Origin: JAKAFX01 sp043196285
GTDB lineage: Archaea > Thermoplasmatota > Thermoplasmata > Thermoplasmatales > Thermoplasmataceae
Assembly: GCA_043196285.1 (NCBI GenBank)
Contig: JBBYJL010000006.1
Location: 1 to 37,811, forward strand
DNA: 37,811 nt
Reading direction: 5' to 3'
Position numbers and translations under genes: made by a program. Below, piece after piece: positions 24,136-31,827 of the stretch. Each line of letters opens with the position of its first letter. Positions within the stretch are counted from its first letter, which is position 1. Under the pieces are notes generated by a model. The model was given only the letters and a program-made list of their open reading frames with translations. It was not told where the DNA came from and ran no database searches.

Positions 24136-24331
24136 GATCAGATTTGACGAGAAAGCCTGTAAAGGCGGCGCAATTTGTACTGCGATTGTCCCGTGGAACT
24201 TCATAACGGACGATGGTGGAAAGATTGCCATAGAAAATTATGAGATCGACGAATCTCAGTTGGATGATCATATGGAAGCGGTAAGACTCTGCCCGTATAA
24301 TGCCCTCAGCCTGTGGGAAAAGAGGGACTAG
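24125..24331 (+). CDS. Single-cluster ferredoxin, [3Fe-4S] type
   Basis: A 68-residue ferredoxin of the Fer4_15/monocluster kind. Cluster ligands are Cys12, Cys18 and Cys56, in ACKGGAICTA and RLCPYNAL. The position of the usual second cysteine is Gly15, so the C-x5-C...C-P pattern predicts a [3Fe-4S] cluster, as in P450-associated ferredoxins. It is the last suf operon gene and overlaps sufU by 11 bases, so it may carry electrons for cluster assembly or be a client whose level follows suf expression. Its 3' end overlaps the convergent glycyl-tRNA synthetase gene by four bases. Confidence 0.88.
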   Translation: MRYEIRFDEKACKGGAICTAIVPWNFITDDGGKIAIENYEIDESQLDDHMEAVRLCPYNALSLWEKRD

Positions 24332-25779
24332 GGCTGGTAAAATAGGGGAAATGGGTTCCCGTTTCTGAACAGATCTGGCTTGAGCAGATCGGAATATTTT
24401 ATCCTGATCTGTTTTGTGCTGTCTCTCTCCCTAATTGTGACAGTTCTGTCCTCCTTTGACTGGTAATCAAAAACTATACAGTAGGGTGTTCCTATCTCAT
24501 CCTGCCTGGCATATCTCTTGCCAATGCTACCTGCGTCGTCATAAACCACATAGGGATCAATATTCCTGACCTTTTCATAGATGCTTCTGGCAAGTTCATC
24601 AACGCCATCCCTGTTCTGCAGTGGAAAGAAAGCTGCATGATATGGAGCAATATTCGGAGAAAGCTTCAGCACCTTGAAGCCATTATCCCTCTTATAGTAT
24701 GAATCATAAATAATGAAGAAAGATATTCTGTCAATACCGTAGGCAGGCTCTATCACTTTTGGAATAAATTCCCTGTCTCCCAATTTAACTGTCATTTTTT
24801 CCCCAGAAAATTCCTGGTGCCTTGACAGATCATAGACTCCTCTGTCTGCTATTCCAACGGTCTCGATCCACTCGCCATCCATGTTTATTTCAGCATCCCA
24901 GCAGTCGGATGAATAATGGGAGAGTTCATCTTTCCTGTGCTGTCTGAACCTGATGCTGTCTGGCTTTATTCCACATAATCTGAGTATGTTGTATGTCTGT
25001 ATTAGAAAGAACGCGTGATCGTTCTCAATCATTGAATTTTCCAGTGCCTCGCTTATTGTCATTTTGTAAGGCTTGAGTGTATTGGGCAGAAACGATATGA
25101 GGGTTCCGTCATCTGTTACCTGAAAATTCCTGTTATCCGGATCAAGAAATGCTTCGATCTCCCCCATGAATATCTCTCTCATCCTTATGAGCCCCTGTCT
25201 TGGAGAAATCTCGTTTCTGAATCCTTTTCCCAGTTGTGAAGTTATCATTGGAATCTTTCCCCTGTTCTGGTTGAGTAGGAGTTTAAAATTGACGAATATT
25301 CCCTGGGCGGTTTCAGGTCTCAGATACAGGTTAGTGATATCCCCGCTGTTCAGTCTGAACATCAGGTTAAAGTCGTAAACGTCAGTTATTCTTGATCCAC
25401 AGACAGGGCAGGATATATTGATATCAGACACTATCTTACGAGCCTCTTCAATATTTTTGGGCAAAGCAGTCCCTTCTGAAAGAAGAGATTCCAGTTTCGA
25501 CTTGTATCCGCATTTACTGCATCTGGCAGCAATATCCGAGAACCTCTCAATATGACCCGAAGCCCTGAATACAGGTTCCGGAGTTATATTTGGAGTATCT
25601 ATTTGAACAGCGCCCAGTTTCATGTAAGTCTCTTTCCATATCCTGATTACGTTGTCCTTTAGCATTGAACCCAATGGTCCATAATCCATGAAACCTGATA
25701 TCCCGCCATAAATAGAGAACGAGGGCCAGAAAAAGCCCCTGCGTTTGGAAAGCTCAAGAACCTCCTCAAACTTCGTCAT
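24328..25779 (-). CDS. glyS: Glycyl-tRNA synthetase (alpha2, archaeal/eukaryal type)
   Basis: A class II aminoacyl-tRNA synthetase that charges tRNA-Gly. The 483-residue sequence begins with KRRGFFWPSFSIYGGISGF and DYGPLG, has two zinc-type pairs at Cys87/Cys90 and Cys124/Cys127, motif 2 as RPETAQGIFVNF and GKGFRNEISPRQGLIRMRE, and motif 3 in YGIDRISFFIIY, followed by an anticodon-binding domain. It is second in an operon, its start overlapping the CBS-protein stop as ATGA. Confidence 0.95.
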   Translation of the reverse strand: MTKFEEVLELSKRRGFFWPSFSIYGGISGFMDYGPLGSMLKDNVIRIWKETYMKLGAVQIDTPNITPEPVFRASGHIERFSDIAARCSKCGYKSKLESLLSEGTALPKNIEEARKIVSDINISCPVCGSRITDVYDFNLMFRLNSGDITNLYLRPETAQGIFVNFKLLLNQNRGKIPMITSQLGKGFRNEISPRQGLIRMREIFMGEIEAFLDPDNRNFQVTDDGTLISFLPNTLKPYKMTISEALENSMIENDHAFFLIQTYNILRLCGIKPDSIRFRQHRKDELSHYSSDCWDAEINMDGEWIETVGIADRGVYDLSRHQEFSGEKMTVKLGDREFIPKVIEPAYGIDRISFFIIYDSYYKRDNGFKVLKLSPNIAPYHAAFFPLQNRDGVDELARSIYEKVRNIDPYVVYDDAGSIGKRYARQDEIGTPYCIVFDYQSKEDRTVTIRERDSTKQIRIKYSDLLKPDLFRNGNPFPLFYQP

Positions 25780-26618
25780 CTAAAAACGCCCAGAAGGTCA
25801 ACATCGTATATCATTCCAGCAAGTTTGTCTGGGGTTTCCATTGCTGGAACCTGGTTAAAGTTGCCCTTGAACATTATGGAGGAAACTTTGGATACAGGGT
25901 CGTTGAGGAACACAGTTTGCGGATTCCTGACCATTACCTTGGAGATTTCCATGTGCGGCAGTTTGATCATATTCTTGGATACCACATATTCCATCATGTT
26001 TCTGAATCCGTCCCATGTCCATGGGTCCTCATCGTCTGAGACATCCGTTTTTGAAACCACTGTTTCCATTGAGATGTGGGCCTTGTCAAAAATATCCCTG
26101 TCTGTAACAAGACCTACAAAAGCCCCTTCGGAGTTCAATACAGGAAACGAGTAGATACTGGTAAGCCTGGAAATTTCCGGGATTATCGATATTGGGGTCT
26201 CCTCCCATACAGGAACGACACGTCTTGACACAAATTCAGTAACGGGTATATTGCCATACTTGTTGATTATTTCAGGCATGAAATTCTGCGGTGTGAGGAT
26301 GCCCATGAGGTATCCGTCTTTATCGGTCACGGCCATATGCCTTCTTCCCAGTTTATACATTTCCTGAGCCGCTGAAGCAATATCGTCATCTTCATGAACA
26401 GGTTTGATCCTTCTCATCAGCATGGCAGTCTGTGTTTCCATGCTGTTATTGAATATGTCTCTCCTGCTAATTATGCCAAGATATTTTCCCGAACTATCTG
26501 TGATCCCTATTCCTGTTACGTTTTTTCTCAGTAGAATCTTTACGACATCATCGACAGAACTGGGAGCGTGATAAGAAATTGGGTTCTTTGTCATTATATC
26601 TGAAATCTTGGTTCCCAT
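25776..26618 (-). CDS. Four-CBS-domain protein
   Basis: A 280-residue soluble protein composed of four CBS domains (about 6-55, 69-118, 127-178, 221-277). The pattern is clear in repeated segments such as IGITDSSGKYLGIISRRDIF, VTDKDGYLMGILT and LNSEGAFVGLVTDRDIF. CBS pairs bind adenine nucleotides such as AMP, ATP or SAM and regulate partner proteins. There is no fused enzyme domain, so it must act on another protein. It is the first gene of an operon with glyS and overlaps it by four bases, which hints at nucleotide-linked control related to translation; this is inference. TATA-like TATACATTATAC precedes the ATG by about 25 bases. Confidence 0.88.
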   Translation of the reverse strand: MGTKISDIMTKNPISYHAPSSVDDVVKILLRKNVTGIGITDSSGKYLGIISRRDIFNNSMETQTAMLMRRIKPVHEDDDIASAAQEMYKLGRRHMAVTDKDGYLMGILTPQNFMPEIINKYGNIPVTEFVSRRVVPVWEETPISIIPEISRLTSIYSFPVLNSEGAFVGLVTDRDIFDKAHISMETVVSKTDVSDDEDPWTWDGFRNMMEYVVSKNMIKLPHMEISKVMVRNPQTVFLNDPVSKVSSIMFKGNFNQVPAMETPDKLAGMIYDVDLLGVFR

Positions 26619-26718
26619 TTTCGATGTATATGTATAATGTATAAAATTATTGTTAGGCTTTTTCCCACGTTATTATAAAATTTAAAATATTAAAAATATG
26701 TTATGAAGACATCAATCA

Positions 26719-27237
26719 TCATGATATCTGGACGGATCCAACCACGGGTGTAAACACAGAGCTGGTCATCATTGATGATGGATTAAGCGTGAAGTCTATC
26801 ACCATTGTGGTTGTGGAATGTGCAGATATGTTGAATGGGTGGACAACCAGTGCAAAAGGTGTCGTTAGTGTCATGCTGAGATTAGAACCACTGATGATTG
26901 CGGTGACCCTGGTTAATTCAAGCCTTATCTGGGTGTATTTACCTGCTTTGAGAGCAATTGAACTCAGAAACGCCGGATTTGTCATTGTTACTCCGTAGAT
27001 GTTGATTGTTGCCGTCGGAATAGAATATGTCTTCCAGCCACTGCTGTTATTGCCACCAGTCGAGTGTACTTCAACCGCGTTGAAAGTAAGATAAACTGCT
27101 GAAATACCAGGAGCCGGTGTATCTGCAACAGATATCTTCAGATTTCCATCTGCTCCAGTTTGCGATTCGTAGTATAAAAGAGCCCCTGCCATTATAACTA
27201 CTATAACTATTACAGCCAATATCTTTTTAGATACCAT
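26719..27237 (-). CDS. Membrane-anchored DUF4382-like surface protein
   Basis: A 172-residue protein. Residues 5-24 are a hydrophobic helix (KILAVIVIVVIMAGALLYY) that would anchor it or act as an uncleaved signal, leaving about 145 residues outside the cell. The exported part is rich in Ser, Thr and beta-strand residues; ISVADTPAPGISAVYLTFNAVEVHS and the following YTQIRLELT resemble the DUF4382 fold (carboxypeptidase-regulatory-like beta-sandwich). Function is unknown. It is divergent from a small regulator gene, with a palindrome between, so it is a candidate target of that regulator. Confidence 0.65.
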   Translation of the reverse strand: MVSKKILAVIVIVVIMAGALLYYESQTGADGNLKISVADTPAPGISAVYLTFNAVEVHSTGGNNSSGWKTYSIPTATINIYGVTMTNPAFLSSIALKAGKYTQIRLELTRVTAIISGSNLSMTLTTPFALVVHPFNISAHSTTTMVIDFTLNPSSMMTSSVFTPVVGSVQIS

Positions 27238-27341
27238 AATATGCCATAAGTTTCAAACCATATGTTACTTCTGGTACATCATTGTTCCAGTATAGCTGAG
27301 TGTAAACCTCTTTTTGTGAATCTCTCTTTTATTTGCTGGAA

Positions 27342-27375
27342 TCACATTCATTTAAAATAATAAAAATGCATGTGA
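27342..27375. promoter_or_regulatory. Probable operator of the small winged-helix regulator
   Basis: TCACATTCATTT (27342-27353) and AAATGCATGTGA (27364-27375) form a 12-bp inverted repeat with one mismatch and a ten-base spacer. The spacer and left arm contain TTTAAAATAATA, the likely TATA box, about 27 bases before the regulator ATG at 27386. A regulator binding here would block its own transcription; the divergent surface-protein gene starts 104 bases away. Confidence 0.55.
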
Positions 27376-27385
27376 ATGAATATAT

Positions 27386-27616
27386 ATGGAGACAGAACTT
27401 ATCAGATTGACGCCTTCCGCGAAACTAATTCTACGTGTACTGCGAGAACTAAGAATAACTGACTCTATCACACTTCGTGAGGAAACTGGATTATCAAGAC
27501 GATCCGTGATGTATTCCATTAAGCAGCTTAAGAGCCTTGGACTCGTCACTGTGCAGATCTGTCTTAAGGATTCCAGGAAAAGGTATTATTGCATATCACT
27601 CAACAGTAATATTTAA
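27386..27616 (+). CDS. Small winged-helix (MarR/ArsR-like) transcriptional regulator
   Basis: A 76-residue protein that consists only of a winged helix: LTPSAKLILRVLRELR, then SITLREETGLSRRSVMYSIK as helix-turn-helix, then LKSLGLVTVQICL and a wing ending in KRYYCIS. There is no separate sensor domain. The two cysteines in the wing (in VQICL and RYYCI) could be redox or metal sensitive, but that is speculation. A TATA box about 27 bases upstream implies a leaderless mRNA, and a near-perfect inverted repeat straddles it. The next gene downstream encodes a peroxiredoxin, which makes an oxidative-stress link possible. Confidence 0.75.
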   Translation: METELIRLTPSAKLILRVLRELRITDSITLREETGLSRRSVMYSIKQLKSLGLVTVQICLKDSRKRYYCISLNSNI

Positions 27617-27695
27617 GGTGAGTCGTTGTGTGCAAAACTGTGACTGTTGCGAAAGATTATAATTCGTTTAATTAATTAACCTTTGGTGAAATAAA

Positions 27696-28310
27696 ATGCC
27701 TGTAACGATAGGGAGTCATGCTCCCGAATTTACCATAAACACAACCAAGGGTCCGCTGGTGTTTTCGAGCCTTAAGGGGAAGTGGGTGTTGCTTTTTTCC
27801 CACCCTGGGGATTTTACGCCTGTGTGCACAACTGAATTTCTGGCGTTCTCAAACAGATATGAGGACTTCAAGAAACTTGGGGTCGAGCTAATAGGACTTA
27901 GCGTTGACAGCATATACAGCCATATTGCATGGCTGAAAGACATAAAGGATCATTATGGAGTTGAGGTACCATTCCCGGTTATTGCTGATATTGACAAAGA
28001 AGTCGCCAGAATGTACAACCTCATTGACGAGAAGGCTGGCAATACAGTAAGAGGTGTTTTCATCATAGATCCCAACCAGGTTGTCAGATGGATGATATAC
28101 TATCCTGCAGAAACTGGCAGGAATATAGATGAGATCATCAGAGTGATCAAGGCTCTGCAGTTTAACTGGAAAACCAAACTGGCTACGCCTGCAAACTGGA
28201 AAGAGGGAGAAGCTGGTATTCAGGGCGCACCAACAGATTTTGAAACTGCCCTGAAGAGGGAAAAAGAACCTGGCGCCGAAAGATGGTATCTGAAGATAGT
28301 GAAGCAGTGA
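27696..28310 (+). CDS. Peroxiredoxin (Prx6-like, single cysteine)
   Basis: A thiol peroxidase that reduces peroxides. Active-site Cys44 lies in SHPGDFTPVCTTEF, and the catalytic Thr and Arg context is normal, with the second half RGVFIIDPNQVVRWMIYYPAETGRNIDEI typical of archaeal Prx6-type proteins. Cys44 is the only cysteine in 204 residues. Many archaeal Prx6 homologues carry one or two extra C-terminal cysteines for disulfide resolution, so this one must work as a 1-Cys enzyme or use an external thiol. GGTGA lies seven bases before the ATG. Confidence 0.94.
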   Translation: MPVTIGSHAPEFTINTTKGPLVFSSLKGKWVLLFSHPGDFTPVCTTEFLAFSNRYEDFKKLGVELIGLSVDSIYSHIAWLKDIKDHYGVEVPFPVIADIDKEVARMYNLIDEKAGNTVRGVFIIDPNQVVRWMIYYPAETGRNIDEIIRVIKALQFNWKTKLATPANWKEGEAGIQGAPTDFETALKREKEPGAERWYLKIVKQ

Positions 28311-28390
28311 TCGCTGCTTTACATCTTTTTCCAAATTTTATTTTATAGTTCTTGCCTCAAGTTATGGGATTTTGGCTCAATTTAGAAATG

Positions 28391-28397
28391 TTATAAT
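28391..28397 (+). promoter_or_regulatory. TATA box of the mqnC-truD operon
   Basis: TTATAAT is centred 25 bases before ATG 28419, giving a probable leaderless mRNA for the radical SAM gene and the overlapping truD. Confidence 0.4.
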
Positions 28398-28418
28398 CTA
28401 ATGAACTGATTACCTTCC

Positions 28419-29525
28419 ATGCTTGTATCATCTGACCTGAAGGATATATCCAGAAAGGTCGAAAACAGGGAGATATTGACTGAGGAAGAGATTGTTTATC
28501 TTTATGACTATGCTGATCTTCCTTCCGTCGGAAAACTTGCCAGATCTATATCTGACAGGATTTCAGGAAACAGGGTCTCCTTTGTTTCAAATATAATTTT
28601 GAACTACACCAATATCTGCAATGTAAGATGCAGTTTCTGTGCATTTTATAGGACAGGGTCTGAACCTGACGCATACCTGATGACAAAGGAACAGGTTATA
28701 GAGGAAATAAGGCCATATTATGAAAACTATGGAGTCAGGCAGCTCCTGATACAGGGTGGCGTGAACCCATCCCTCGATCTTGATTATTTCACCTCCCTCT
28801 TCAGGGAAATCAGGAAAGTCTATCCTAATCTGGGGATCAATGGTCTGTCCACTTCTGAGATAGCTTTCTTCGCTAGAAAGGCGAGGATGAGCATTGAGGA
28901 CATCCTGGATGTCCTTAGGGAAAGCGGACTTGAAACGATACCCGGTGCAGGGGCCGAAATATTTGATCCCATAGTTAGGAGAAAGATTGGACGGCCTCTG
29001 AACAGCCAGCTTGAATGGCTTAATGTAATGGAGACTGCACACAGGATGGGTATTAGAACTTCTGCCACAATGATGTATGGTCATCTTGAAAACAGCCTTG
29101 ACAGGGCAAGACATCTTCTCGCTATCCTTAATCTTCAGAAAAAGTATCATGGTTTTCTTTCATTTACACCCTGGAATTTTGAACCCGGCAACACAAAACT
29201 CGAGAAGGATGGTCTTGTGAAATATAGGGTCGGTGGAGAAGAGGTCTTGAGAAATGTTGCTGTTTCCAGGATTGTTCTTGGGTATGATCTTCCGCTAATC
29301 CAGAGTTCCTGGCTTACAGGGGGAGTTGTTCTTGGACAGTTGGCGGTGAGTTTCGGAGCCAATGACTGGGGCGGAACCATTTATGACGAGAGAGTCATAC
29401 CTGCAACCGGAAATAAAGTTGGTAACCTCAGAAAAGAGACTATAATTCAGGCTATTAAACAGATTGGCATGATACCGGTTGAGAGAGATAACCTTTACAA
29501 TACTGTAAAAGTCTACGATCAGTGA
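28419..29525 (+). CDS. mqnC: Radical SAM enzyme, probable cyclic dehypoxanthinyl futalosine synthase
   Basis: A 368-residue radical SAM protein with the cluster motif C-x3-C-x2-C at Cys67, Cys71 and Cys74 (YTNICNVRCSFCAFYR). Segments LLIQGGVNPSLDLDYF, GLETIPGAGAEIFDP, TSATMMYGHLE and FTPWNFEPGNT fit MqnC, which cyclises dehypoxanthine futalosine in the futalosine route to menaquinone. The related CofH (F420) and MqnE share the fold, but GAGAEI and the C-terminal QSSWLTGGVVLGQLAVSFGAND favour MqnC. No other menaquinone genes are in the window. Its stop overlaps truD. Confidence 0.78.
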   Translation: MLVSSDLKDISRKVENREILTEEEIVYLYDYADLPSVGKLARSISDRISGNRVSFVSNIILNYTNICNVRCSFCAFYRTGSEPDAYLMTKEQVIEEIRPYYENYGVRQLLIQGGVNPSLDLDYFTSLFREIRKVYPNLGINGLSTSEIAFFARKARMSIEDILDVLRESGLETIPGAGAEIFDPIVRRKIGRPLNSQLEWLNVMETAHRMGIRTSATMMYGHLENSLDRARHLLAILNLQKKYHGFLSFTPWNFEPGNTKLEKDGLVKYRVGGEEVLRNVAVSRIVLGYDLPLIQSSWLTGGVVLGQLAVSFGANDWGGTIYDERVIPATGNKVGNLRKETIIQAIKQIGMIPVERDNLYNTVKVYDQ

Positions 29526-30799
29526 TGGATACCGAGGCAGAGATAGGGATATCAGGTTATATAAGTTCGCTGGCAGGTTTTACAGGAAGAATCAAGAATA
29601 CTCCGGAAGATTTTTCTGTTGACGAGATACCAAAGCTTCCACCGGCCAGTGAAGATGGTAAGTACCTTATCTTCAAAGCTAGGATAAGGAACTGGGACAC
29701 CAATCGCTTCGTGATTGAGCTTGCCAGGCATCTGGGCATAAGCAAGAAACTTATAACTTACGCTGGAACTAAAGACAAAAATGCTGTGAAGACCCAGTAC
29801 TTCTGCATAAACACTGTCAACAACTTTCCGGAAAATTTTTACATGAAGGATGTTGAGATCCTGGATTCGTTCAGGAGCAAAGTGATGCTTAGGCTTGGGG
29901 ATCTGGTGGGAAATACCTTCACAATCAGGATTTATTCTAACAGTATAATGGATGACAGGATCAATGCAATCAATGAAGAAATTGCTGCTAAGGGAGGTTT
30001 TCCTAATTTTTTCGGCCCACAGAGATTTGGATCCTCAAGACCCATAACTCACAGGGTTGGAAGGTTCATACTTGAATCAGATTTCCATTCTGCCCTCATG
30101 GAATACCTCGTAGATCCCAGATTTGATCATGAGGAATACAGAATGGAATTTCTGAGGACAGGAGACGTGAAGAGGGCACTCGAGTCATACCCACAGCATC
30201 TTGGGTTTGAAAGAACAATACTCAATCACCTTAACTCAGGACAGGATGAGAAAAATGTTTTCAAGGTGTTTCCCCGAAACCTCTCAACGCTATTCGTCCA
30301 TGCCTATCAGTCATATCTTTTTAACCTCCTGCTTTCAATTCGGCTGGAAAGGTTTGGCAATTTATGGGAGCTATTTGAGGGGGATGTCGCATATCCTGTT
30401 GATGTGTATTTCAACGCAGACAAGGATAATCCCATTCCCGTTACAAAGTATAATCTTGAAAAGATGAATAGTCTTTCCAAGAAGGATAGCGTCAGGCCCA
30501 CCATTCCTGTTTTTGGTTACGACAGCAAACTTTCAGACGGGTATCAGGGTGAGCTGGAGAGAAAGATCCTGGAAGATCAGAAAATAAGTCTTTCTTCCTT
30601 CAGGGTTCCTGGAATGCCGGAACTGTCTTCAAAAGGCGAGAGACGCGTAACATCTGCAAAACCTGTTTCCATGAATGTTTCCAATAACGTTCTATCGTTC
30701 AGCCTGGGACGCGGTATATACGCTACAAGCCTAATCAGAGAGTACTTCAAGAAGGATTTTATGAATATGGGAGAATATCAGATTAGTCCAACCTTCTGA
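29525..30799 (+). CDS. truD: tRNA pseudouridine synthase TruD
   Basis: It makes pseudouridine at position 13 of tRNAs (Pus7 family). With ATG 29525 the catalytic aspartate is Asp84 in YAGTKDKNAVKTQYF. Other family blocks are FPNFFGPQRFGSSRPITHRVG and LFVHAYQSYLFNLLLS. Its 424 residues fit the archaeal form with the TRUD insertion domain. The start overlaps the mqnC stop as TGATG; a GTG three bases earlier is possible. Its 3' end overlaps the convergent tbp gene by 22 bases. Confidence 0.95.
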   Translation: MDTEAEIGISGYISSLAGFTGRIKNTPEDFSVDEIPKLPPASEDGKYLIFKARIRNWDTNRFVIELARHLGISKKLITYAGTKDKNAVKTQYFCINTVNNFPENFYMKDVEILDSFRSKVMLRLGDLVGNTFTIRIYSNSIMDDRINAINEEIAAKGGFPNFFGPQRFGSSRPITHRVGRFILESDFHSALMEYLVDPRFDHEEYRMEFLRTGDVKRALESYPQHLGFERTILNHLNSGQDEKNVFKVFPRNLSTLFVHAYQSYLFNLLLSIRLERFGNLWELFEGDVAYPVDVYFNADKDNPIPVTKYNLEKMNSLSKKDSVRPTIPVFGYDSKLSDGYQGELERKILEDQKISLSSFRVPGMPELSSKGERRVTSAKPVSMNVSNNVLSFSLGRGIYATSLIREYFKKDFMNMGEYQISPTF

Positions 30800-31332
30800 A
30801 GATCCTTCTTTACCTTTATGACTGCCTGCTCTATCTCACTTTCTTCCTTGGCTCCTGTGCATACCACTTTACCGGAACCGAACAGGAGAAGAACTACCTT
30901 TGGTTCTTCGACTCTGTACACAAGTCCTGGAAACTGCTCTGGTTCATATTCAACATTCTCAAGTCCGAGTGACATGGCAATATCCGTGAGGTTCAGATCT
31001 GCCTCAAGGTCATATACTGCAACTATGTTCTGTACAACTATGTCTGGATTCTCATAAACCTCAATTCCCGCCTTCTTGAGTTTCTTGATTATAATATCAA
31101 TCGTGAGTTTGACATTTGCGAGGTTTTTTGCACCTGTGCAGTTCACCTTCCCGCTCCTGAAGATAAGGACTGCGGTTTTTGGCTCATGCAGTCTGTATAT
31201 TAATCCTGGAAACTGTTCTGGTTCATATTCAGATCCATCCAGAGCAAGGGCTATCTTGCTCAGATCGAGATGCTCTGCCAGGGAGGTTGATGCCACTATA
31301 TTTTCGATTGTAATTTTCTCTCTCTCACTCAT
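30778..31332 (-). CDS. tbp: TATA-box-binding protein
   Basis: The general transcription factor that recognises archaeal TATA boxes and recruits TFB. The 184-residue protein is the saddle made of two direct repeats (about 1-90 and 91-184), each containing YEPEQFPGLIYR or YEPEQFPGLVYR, then a strand, then SGKVNCTGAK or SGKVVCTGAK. There is no long acidic tail. Two candidate TATA boxes lie upstream, TTTAAAT centred about 22 bases before the ATG and TATATAA about 33, so it may regulate its own promoter. It converges on truD with a 22-bp overlap. Confidence 0.98.
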   Translation of the reverse strand: MSEREKITIENIVASTSLAEHLDLSKIALALDGSEYEPEQFPGLIYRLHEPKTAVLIFRSGKVNCTGAKNLANVKLTIDIIIKKLKKAGIEVYENPDIVVQNIVAVYDLEADLNLTDIAMSLGLENVEYEPEQFPGLVYRVEEPKVVLLLFGSGKVVCTGAKEESEIEQAVIKVKKDLQKVGLI

Positions 31333-31476
31333 AATTAACCGTCGCTCTCATTTAAATAAGGTATATAAATGATCCCTCCATTTTCCTGATTCCACATTCC
31401 GTTCAGGACAGGTCAATGAAATTTGAGAAGTATATGTCTCTCCAAATTGGTTCGATGACCTCTAACAGAAGTAAAC

Positions 31477-31776
31477 TCAGTACATATTCAGTGCTTCTTT
31501 GGCCTCATCAGTCATCATGGAAGGATTCCATGGAGGGTCCCATACAAGTTCAATGTCGGCTGCTTCAACACCGGATATATTTTCCACAACACGCTGGGCT
31601 TCCGCAAGGATCCATGGAGTAACAGGGCATGTGGGTGCAGTCATTGTCATCCTTATATACACCCTTTCACCTTCTATCTTGACCTCGTACACAAGTCCAA
31701 GGTTTACGATATCCATGCCTATCTCCGGGTCTGATACCTGTTTCAGGGCCTCGAGTATTTCTTCCTTCTGAACCAT
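31477..31776 (-). CDS. DUF59 / MIP18-family Fe-S assembly factor (SufT-like)
   Basis: A 99-residue protein with the DUF59 fold. KQVSDPEIGMDIVNLGLVYE near residues 12-31 and MTAPTCPV with the conserved Cys50 are diagnostic. Family members (SufT, MIP18, PaaD N-terminal) help mature Fe-S proteins. It is separate from the suf operon in this window. ATG 31776 is chosen because TTAAATAA lies about 29 bases upstream, giving a leaderless mRNA; an ATG at 31800 would add eight residues. The C-terminus ends in a helix typical of stand-alone members. Confidence 0.92.
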   Translation of the reverse strand: MVQKEEILEALKQVSDPEIGMDIVNLGLVYEVKIEGERVYIRMTMTAPTCPVTPWILAEAQRVVENISGVEAADIELVWDPPWNPSMMTDEAKEALNMY

Positions 31777-31827
31777 AATATAATACTTATTGAGAATCAT
31801 TATTTAACCATTGCTTTAATTAAACAG

